In this document: in pieces, positions 59,649-64,000 of the stretch
Position numbering within the stretch: the stretch's first letter is position 1
Layout of the letters: each line of letters begins with the position of its first letter
Assembly (NCBI RefSeq): GCF_013044515.1
Contig: NZ_JABEPR010000001.1
Span: 558,001 to 622,000 of the forward strand
Origin: Sphingomonas sp. ID1715
Lineage (GTDB): Bacteria; Pseudomonadota; Alphaproteobacteria; Sphingomonadales; Sphingomonadaceae
Direction: 5' to 3'
Length of the DNA stretch: 64,000 nucleotides
Program-made: the position numbers and the translations under genes
The notes under the pieces: generated by a model
Told to the model about the DNA's origin: nothing
What the model saw: only the letters and a program-made list of their open reading frames with translations
Database searches by the model: none

Positions 59649-60503
59649 TTAGGCGGGCATCAGGCTCAGGTCCATCCGCAGCCGCATCGTTTCGCCGGGC
59701 TCCAGTACGCGCAGGCCGAGTTCGGGCCAGCTCTGCTCCGGCTCGTTGAGTGCCGCATTGGCGTGGCTGACGGGCTCGGCGGCGAGCAGTCCTCCGCTCG
59801 GCGGCGAATAGATCTGGAAGAATTTTGCGTCCGGCGAGGCCATGCGGGTCACCCAACCGTTGCCCGCGGTCAGCAGCATTTCGCCACTCCAGCCGCCATA
59901 GCCATTGTCGAGACTTCGCCCGCACGCCGGCTCGCCAGTCAGCGCATAGCGGCCGCCCGGCTCGGCAATGCCCGTCGGCAGCACCTTGTCGTCGACTTCC
60001 CAGACCCGCTCCACCTTCGTGTCGATGCGCGTCTCGTCGTCGCAGGGGAAATAAGGGTGAAAACCGAGGCCGCAGGGCATCGGCTCGGCTGAGAGATTAC
60101 GGCAGCTGATCTCCGCCTCCAGGCCCTTGTCGCTCAGGCGGAAGGTCTGGCGCGCCTCATATTCCCATGGCCATTCATCGGGCGCATGCGCGAAGAAAAG
60201 GCAGGCGCTCGCATCCCCCAGGCTCTCGATCAGCCAGGGCCCGAGCCAGCCATCGCCGTGCAGCGGGCTCGGATCGCCGACCATGTTGGGCGCGATCGAG
60301 ACCCGCTTGCCGCGGAACAGGAAGGCACCGTCGCGGATGCGGTTGCAATAGGGCACGAGCGGGAAGCAGCCGCAGTCGAGCGGGCTCGCCGGTGCCTCGC
60401 TGCCGCGCAGGATCGGCCTGCCATCGTGCGTCAGCGACGCGATCGAGCCCCCCACCTCCGGGGCCAGGATGAGCTCGTGACCGGCGGCTGTGATCGAGAT
60501 CAT
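59649..60503 (-). CDS. galM: Aldose 1-epimerase
   Basis: 284 residues. Mutarotase fold: PEVGGSIASLTHDGRPILRG at the N-terminus, LVPYCNRIRDGAF (conserved NR), LHGDGWLGPW (His), LGFHPYFPCDDET (His) and the general-base Glu in LAAEPVSHANAAL (as AEP). Interconverts alpha and beta anomers of hexoses. First gene of galM-sorA-sorB, although function links it more to the sugar-acid genes downstream on the same strand. Confidence 0.88.
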   Translation of the reverse strand: MISITAAGHELILAPEVGGSIASLTHDGRPILRGSEAPASPLDCGCFPLVPYCNRIRDGAFLFRGKRVSIAPNMVGDPSPLHGDGWLGPWLIESLGDASACLFFAHAPDEWPWEYEARQTFRLSDKGLEAEISCRNLSAEPMPCGLGFHPYFPCDDETRIDTKVERVWEVDDKVLPTGIAEPGGRYALTGEPACGRSLDNGYGGWSGEMLLTAGNGWVTRMASPDAKFFQIYSPPSGGLLAAEPVSHANAALNEPEQSWPELGLRVLEPGETMRLRMDLSLMPA

Positions 60504-60640
60504 TGCTGACTCCGATGAAAATTATCCACAGAATCGCGCATGGAAAACAACGCATTCCACTTTTGCGGCGAGTCACGGTGCATTAAGCACATCCGGCGCA
60601 TAAAGCGTGCTCGTTTGATTTTGTGCCCGGGGGGGCGCGT

Positions 60641-60886
60641 ATGACTCGAATGGTTCGTGATTTCTTCGAGGTCGAAGACCGGGTGTCGCTCGACCGTATG
60701 ATCGACATCCTCAGCACGGTGCGGGAGCGGCTGCCGGAAGGTGCCACCGACGCCAAGGTCCAGATGCGGGGCGACGATATCTTCGGCCGCCGCCTGAGCG
60801 TCTCCTATCTCCGCCCGCTGACCGCCGAAGAGGCAGCGCGCGACGCGCGCTATGCGGGCGAGAACCGGCTGAGCATCGCCGCCTGA
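60641..60886 (+). CDS. Small conserved-looking protein of unknown function
   Basis: 81 residues from ATG 60641, preceded by a G-run (GGGGGGG) that can serve as ribosome binding site; GTG 60623 is in frame. Sequence TRMVRDFFEVEDRVSLDRMI and RERLPEGATDAKVQMRGDD suggest an alpha/beta fold; RLSVSYLRPLTAEEAARDAR is charged. No motif recognised and no signal peptide. Divergent from galM. Confidence 0.65.
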   Translation: MTRMVRDFFEVEDRVSLDRMIDILSTVRERLPEGATDAKVQMRGDDIFGRRLSVSYLRPLTAEEAARDARYAGENRLSIAA

Positions 60887-60931
60887 GATTGCCGTTCTCC
60901 TGCGGATGCAGGAGCATGGTTGCAGACGCGC

Positions 60932-62074
60932 TCACCACTCCGCGAAGCTGCCGTCGCCGGTGCGCCAGATCGGGTTGCGCCAGCGGTGCCGGTCCTTGTC
61001 GGCCTCGCGCACGGCAGCTTCGTCGATCTCGACGCCCAGCCCGGCCGCCTGCGGGATTGGCAGGAAGCCGTCGACCGGCGTCAGCGCCTCCTTGTTGACG
61101 ACGAAGTTCAACAGGTCGTGCCCGCCCGTATTGTAGTGAATGCCGAGCGACATCTCCTGGATCGCCACATTCGGTGCGGTCGCCGCCAGCTGCAGACATG
61201 CGGCGAGCGCCAGCGGGCCGAGGGGACAATGCGGCGCGACCGCCACGTCATAGGCCTCAGCCATCGCCGCGATCCGGCGACATTCCGACAGGCCGCCGGC
61301 ATGGCTCAGATCCGGCTGGATGATGTCCACCGCGCCTGACTCGAAGAACGGCTTGAAGTCCCAACGCGAATAGAGCCGCTCGCCGAGTGCGATCGGGGTC
61401 GCGACCAGATGGGCGATCTGGCTCAGGCCCTCGTGATTTTCCGACAGCAAAGGCTCCTCGATGAACAGGAGTCCGAGCGGCTCCAGCGCCTTGGCGAGCT
61501 GCTTGGCCATCGGCCGGTGCACGCGGCCGTGGAAATCGAGGCCGACATCCATGCCTTCGGCCTGCGCGGCCTGGACGCGCGCGACCACCTCGTCGAACAG
61601 CTTGGGCGTGCCGAGCCAGTCGAGTTCGGGCGTCGCGTTCATCTTGACGGCCGTGAAACCCTGCGCCCGCCGCGCGCGTGCCGCCGCGCCGATCTCGTGC
61701 GGGCGGTCGCCGCCGATCCAGGCATAGGCGCGGACCTTGTCGCGCACGCGCCCACCAAGCAGTTCCCAGGCCGGCACGCCCAGCGCCCTGCCCTTCAGGT
61801 CCCAGAGCGCCTGGTCCAACCCCGACAGAGCCGACATCAACACCGGACCGCCGCGATAGAAGCCGCCGCGATAGGCGATCTGCCAGATATCCTCGATCCG
61901 CTGCGGGTTGGCACCGATGAAGCGATCTCGCAGGGCTTCGAAGGCGCCCTCCACCGCTTCGGCATGCCCTTCCAGGCTGCCCTCGCCCCAGCCGAACGCG
62001 CCGTCCGTCGCCTCCACCCGCACGAAAAGCCAGCGCGGCGGCACGACGAACGTCTCAATGCGGGCGATCTGCAC
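60932..62074 (-). CDS. dgoD: D-galactonate dehydratase (enolase superfamily)
   Basis: 380 residues. Mandelate-racemase/enolase fold. Metal and acid residues as in DgoD: Asp180 and His182 in LDFHGRVHRPM, Glu206 in FIEEPLL, Glu232 in ALGERLYSRWDF; the base His is in VAPHCPLGPLALAA. The N-terminal capping domain has GWGEGSLEGHAEAVEGAFEA. It dehydrates galactonate to 2-keto-3-deoxygalactonate in the De Ley-Doudoroff route. Two bases after the glycosidase stop, so in one operon. Confidence 0.92.
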   Translation of the reverse strand: MQIARIETFVVPPRWLFVRVEATDGAFGWGEGSLEGHAEAVEGAFEALRDRFIGANPQRIEDIWQIAYRGGFYRGGPVLMSALSGLDQALWDLKGRALGVPAWELLGGRVRDKVRAYAWIGGDRPHEIGAAARARRAQGFTAVKMNATPELDWLGTPKLFDEVVARVQAAQAEGMDVGLDFHGRVHRPMAKQLAKALEPLGLLFIEEPLLSENHEGLSQIAHLVATPIALGERLYSRWDFKPFFESGAVDIIQPDLSHAGGLSECRRIAAMAEAYDVAVAPHCPLGPLALAACLQLAATAPNVAIQEMSLGIHYNTGGHDLLNFVVNKEALTPVDGFLPIPQAAGLGVEIDEAAVREADKDRHRWRNPIWRTGDGSFAEW

Positions 62075-62076
62075 CG

Positions 62077-63372
62077 TCAGCCGCCCTGCGGGCTCTGCTG
62101 CTGCGCGCTCGGGCGGAGGTTGACGACCCGCTGCGCTTCTTCAGCCTCGCGCTGATCCATGATGTCGTAGTGCGACGGCGGCACGATCGGCACCGACAGG
62201 CACACGCTCGACGCGGGCAGCACGTCCCGCCAATCCTGGATCAGCTGCTTATAGGCACGGCCCACCGCGCGGATGTTGCGGTCGAGGTCGTAGAGCCCGA
62301 GCGGGTTGACCGTGCCGCGCTTTTCCCGAAGCGCCACATCCCAATCGACCTGGTCGGTCAGCGAGTACCAGGTGAAGCCGACCGTCGGGATCCCGTCGTT
62401 GCGGAGCCGCAGCACGCTCGCCCACTCCTTCCACAACCAATGCACGGACTCGTCGCCATTCGGGCCTTCGATCAGGTTCGTCTCGGTGTGCATCACCGGC
62501 AAGCGGTAGCGGTCGTAATATTGGCGCGTGATCTCGGTATAGCCGAACACCTCACCGGAAGCGGTGGTGCTGCCGTCGGCGCGCACCCGATGCTCGTTGG
62601 TCCAGTAATAGTCATTACCCAGGATGCAGTGCTGTTTTAGCCGGTGGGTCAGGAACCAGTTATACTCGTCCCGGGTCATGCCGTTTTCGAGCAGATATTC
62701 GTACATGTCGCTATTGACCCGATTGCCGTAGTTCAGGTCGAGCGACAGGAAGCGGACGCGGTTCAGCACCTCGGCCGAGTGGATCGCCGCCGGGCTCTCG
62801 GCATGAAAATATTCCGAGCTTTCCGACTGGATGAAGATGGCATCGGCGCGGCGCTGCAGGATGCACTGCATGGCCAGCACATTCGCCTTCACGATGTGCT
62901 TGAGCGCGGTGACGAACGGCGTGTCGCCGGTCAGCTGCTCGTTCCACCAGCCATAGCGCGCGGAGAAGGTCGCGCAGATGAACATCTCGTTGACCGGCGT
63001 GTAAAGCTGCACCCAGGGAAAGCGCTCGGCGAAGGCCGCGGCATATTCGGCGAACAGATCGGGGAAGTCCGGGTTCTGGAAGTTGCCGATCCAGTCCGGC
63101 ACGCCGAAATGGCAGAGATCGACGATCGGCGTGATGTCCTTCCGCCGCAGCTCGGCAAATGTCATGTCGGCAAATTCCCAGTCATATTTGCCGGGCGCCA
63201 GATAGGTCGTGTGGATTGGGGGGCCGTAGCGCAGATACTGGATGCCGATTTCGTCGAGCAGATCGAAATCGGTTTTCCAATGCTTGTAATGGCCGCACAC
63301 CTCCATCTGGTCGACGCGCGTCTTGCCATTGTCGATCGTCGGGATGCTGTTCTCGATCCCGGTGGCGAACAT
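62077..63372 (-). CDS. Glycoside hydrolase family 1-like enzyme
   Basis: 431 residues. TIM barrel with the GH1 acid/base NE pair in LYTPVNEMFICATF (Asn128-Glu129) and a nucleophile candidate Glu297 in VMHTETNLIEGP. YDWEFADMTFAELRRKDITP and PIVDLCHFGVPDWIGNF are typical. It lacks a signal peptide and ends in a Gln-rich tail. Probably a cytoplasmic beta-galactosidase/beta-glucosidase-like enzyme releasing the sugar used by the neighbouring lactonase and dehydratase. GH5 or GH42-like membership is an alternative. Confidence 0.8.
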   Translation of the reverse strand: MFATGIENSIPTIDNGKTRVDQMEVCGHYKHWKTDFDLLDEIGIQYLRYGPPIHTTYLAPGKYDWEFADMTFAELRRKDITPIVDLCHFGVPDWIGNFQNPDFPDLFAEYAAAFAERFPWVQLYTPVNEMFICATFSARYGWWNEQLTGDTPFVTALKHIVKANVLAMQCILQRRADAIFIQSESSEYFHAESPAAIHSAEVLNRVRFLSLDLNYGNRVNSDMYEYLLENGMTRDEYNWFLTHRLKQHCILGNDYYWTNEHRVRADGSTTASGEVFGYTEITRQYYDRYRLPVMHTETNLIEGPNGDESVHWLWKEWASVLRLRNDGIPTVGFTWYSLTDQVDWDVALREKRGTVNPLGLYDLDRNIRAVGRAYKQLIQDWRDVLPASSVCLSVPIVPPSHYDIMDQREAEEAQRVVNLRPSAQQQSPQGG

Positions 63373-63405
63373 GAAGTTGGCGATGGCTAAGGCCCTCCCC
63401 TGCGG

Positions 63406-64000
63406 TCAGCCGAACATGCGCTCGGGAATGCCCCGGGCGTTTACCTGGATCATAAAGAGCGCGCCGGCCAAAGGTTGCACGACGAGTGCCTTTTCGTTGA
63501 GCCCGACGCGGGCAGAGGTGACGAACAGGCGATCGAAAGCAGGCCCGCCGAACGCCACGCTGGTCGGCCGTTCGACCGGCAGCTGGACCGTGTCGAGCTG
63601 CTCTCCGTCGGGCGACAGGCGGCGGATGCACCAGCCGTCCCAGAAGGCGATCCACAGACAGCCTTCGGCATCAACCGTCATGCCGTCGGGATAGCCCTGC
63701 TCTTCGCGGAAATGCGCCAGCACGCGGCGGTTTGAGGCCTGCCCGTCTGCGTTCAGGTCGAAAGCGTAGAGCGTGCGGCGCGCGGAGTCGCTGTGGTACA
63801 TGACGCGTCCGTCCGGGCTGAACGCCGGGCCGTTGGTCACGCGATAGCCCGAATCCACCGCGGTGCAGCCGAGATCCCCATCGAGACGGTAGAGCGTGCC
63901 GGTTGCTTCCAGCTCGCGATCGTCCATGGTCCCGGCCCAGAAGCGGCCCGCGCGATCAACCTTGCCGTCGTTGAAGCGATTGTCGGGCAGTTGCGCTTCG
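63406..64000 (-). CDS. SMP-30/gluconolactonase family protein, 5' end cut by window
   Basis: The frame runs off the right edge; about 197 residues are visible and the ATG at 63927 is internal. The family signature RFNDGKVDRAGRFWAGTMD straddles it, followed by NGPAFSPDGRVMYHSDSARR, LYAFDLNADG, GYPDGMTVDAEGCLWIAFWD and PTSVAFGGPAFDRLFVTSA. Metal-dependent beta-propeller lactonase, opening aldonolactones such as galactono-1,4-lactone. It heads the operon with the glycosidase and dgoD. Confidence 0.9.
   Translation of the reverse strand, partial: EAQLPDNRFNDGKVDRAGRFWAGTMDDRELEATGTLYRLDGDLGCTAVDSGYRVTNGPAFSPDGRVMYHSDSARRTLYAFDLNADGQASNRRVLAHFREEQGYPDGMTVDAEGCLWIAFWDGWCIRRLSPDGEQLDTVQLPVERPTSVAFGGPAFDRLFVTSARVGLNEKALVVQPLAGALFMIQVNARGIPERMFG

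Overview
The window reads as GC-rich chromosomal DNA of an alphaproteobacterium, most probably a member of the Sphingomonadaceae (Sphingomonas-like). This is inferred from gene content: the cell-cycle regulator GcrA, a TrcR/DUF1013 regulator, a PEPxxWA-type C-terminal sorting signal, a large TonB-dependent receptor, a cytoplasmic poly-HAMP hybrid kinase, and several families of intergenic inverted repeats. I see no phage, integrase, transposase, CRISPR array or rRNA. Genes are tightly packed on both strands, often with ATGA/GTGA stop-start overlaps, and no gene-free stretch exceeds about 300 bases.

Layout. 1-8.8 kb: 3' end of cinA, an SH3 protein, a four-gene lipid/CoA operon (2-hydroxyacid dehydrogenase, APH-DUF6285 fusion, dienelactone hydrolase, acyl-CoA dehydrogenase), small proteins, a PAP2 membrane phosphatase, a YaiI/DUF188 protein and a DbpA-like RNA helicase. 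8.8-18.3 kb: nitronate monooxygenase, an alpha/beta hydrolase, selO, astD, then the assimilatory sulfate operon cobA-DUF2849-cysI-DUF934-cysH. 18.3-25.8 kb: PEP-CTERM protein, MBL hydrolase, trcR, a PadR regulator, rarA, a class C serine hydrolase, an RNase H-like protein and tRNA-Thr(UGU). 25.9-37.1 kb: three very large hybrid histidine kinases, the first with about ten tandem HAMP units, eight of them near-identical 276-bp DNA repeats. 37.2-42.5 kb: a secreted protein, then argD-argF-hslO preceded by a promoter and a leader terminator, an AraC regulator and a secreted protein. 42.6-46.4 kb: dienelactone hydrolase and ABC-2 permease pair, gcrA, and an unusual M20 peptidase. 46.4-50.6 kb: an AraC-cupin regulator fused to an alpha/beta hydrolase, divergent from a 37-residue membrane protein, a ferritin-like diiron protein, an OsmC protein and an SRPBCC protein. 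50.6-64 kb: amidohydrolase, TonB receptor, parE, galM-sorA-sorB, and a sugar-acid operon (SMP-30 lactonase, GH1-like glycosidase, galactonate dehydratase).

The strongest candidates for something undescribed are (1) the regulator-hydrolase/mini-membrane-protein/diiron/OsmC locus at 46.4-50.6 kb, (2) the poly-HAMP kinase with two hybrid-kinase neighbours and no dedicated DNA-binding output, and (3) the argD leader, where a good promoter is followed at once by an intrinsic terminator. At least six families of intergenic inverted repeats are present; three of them appear to have been drafted into gene starts (signal peptide of the serine hydrolase, N-terminus of the MBL protein, ribosome binding site of selO). 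All functional calls rest on motif recognition and context; no database search was possible.
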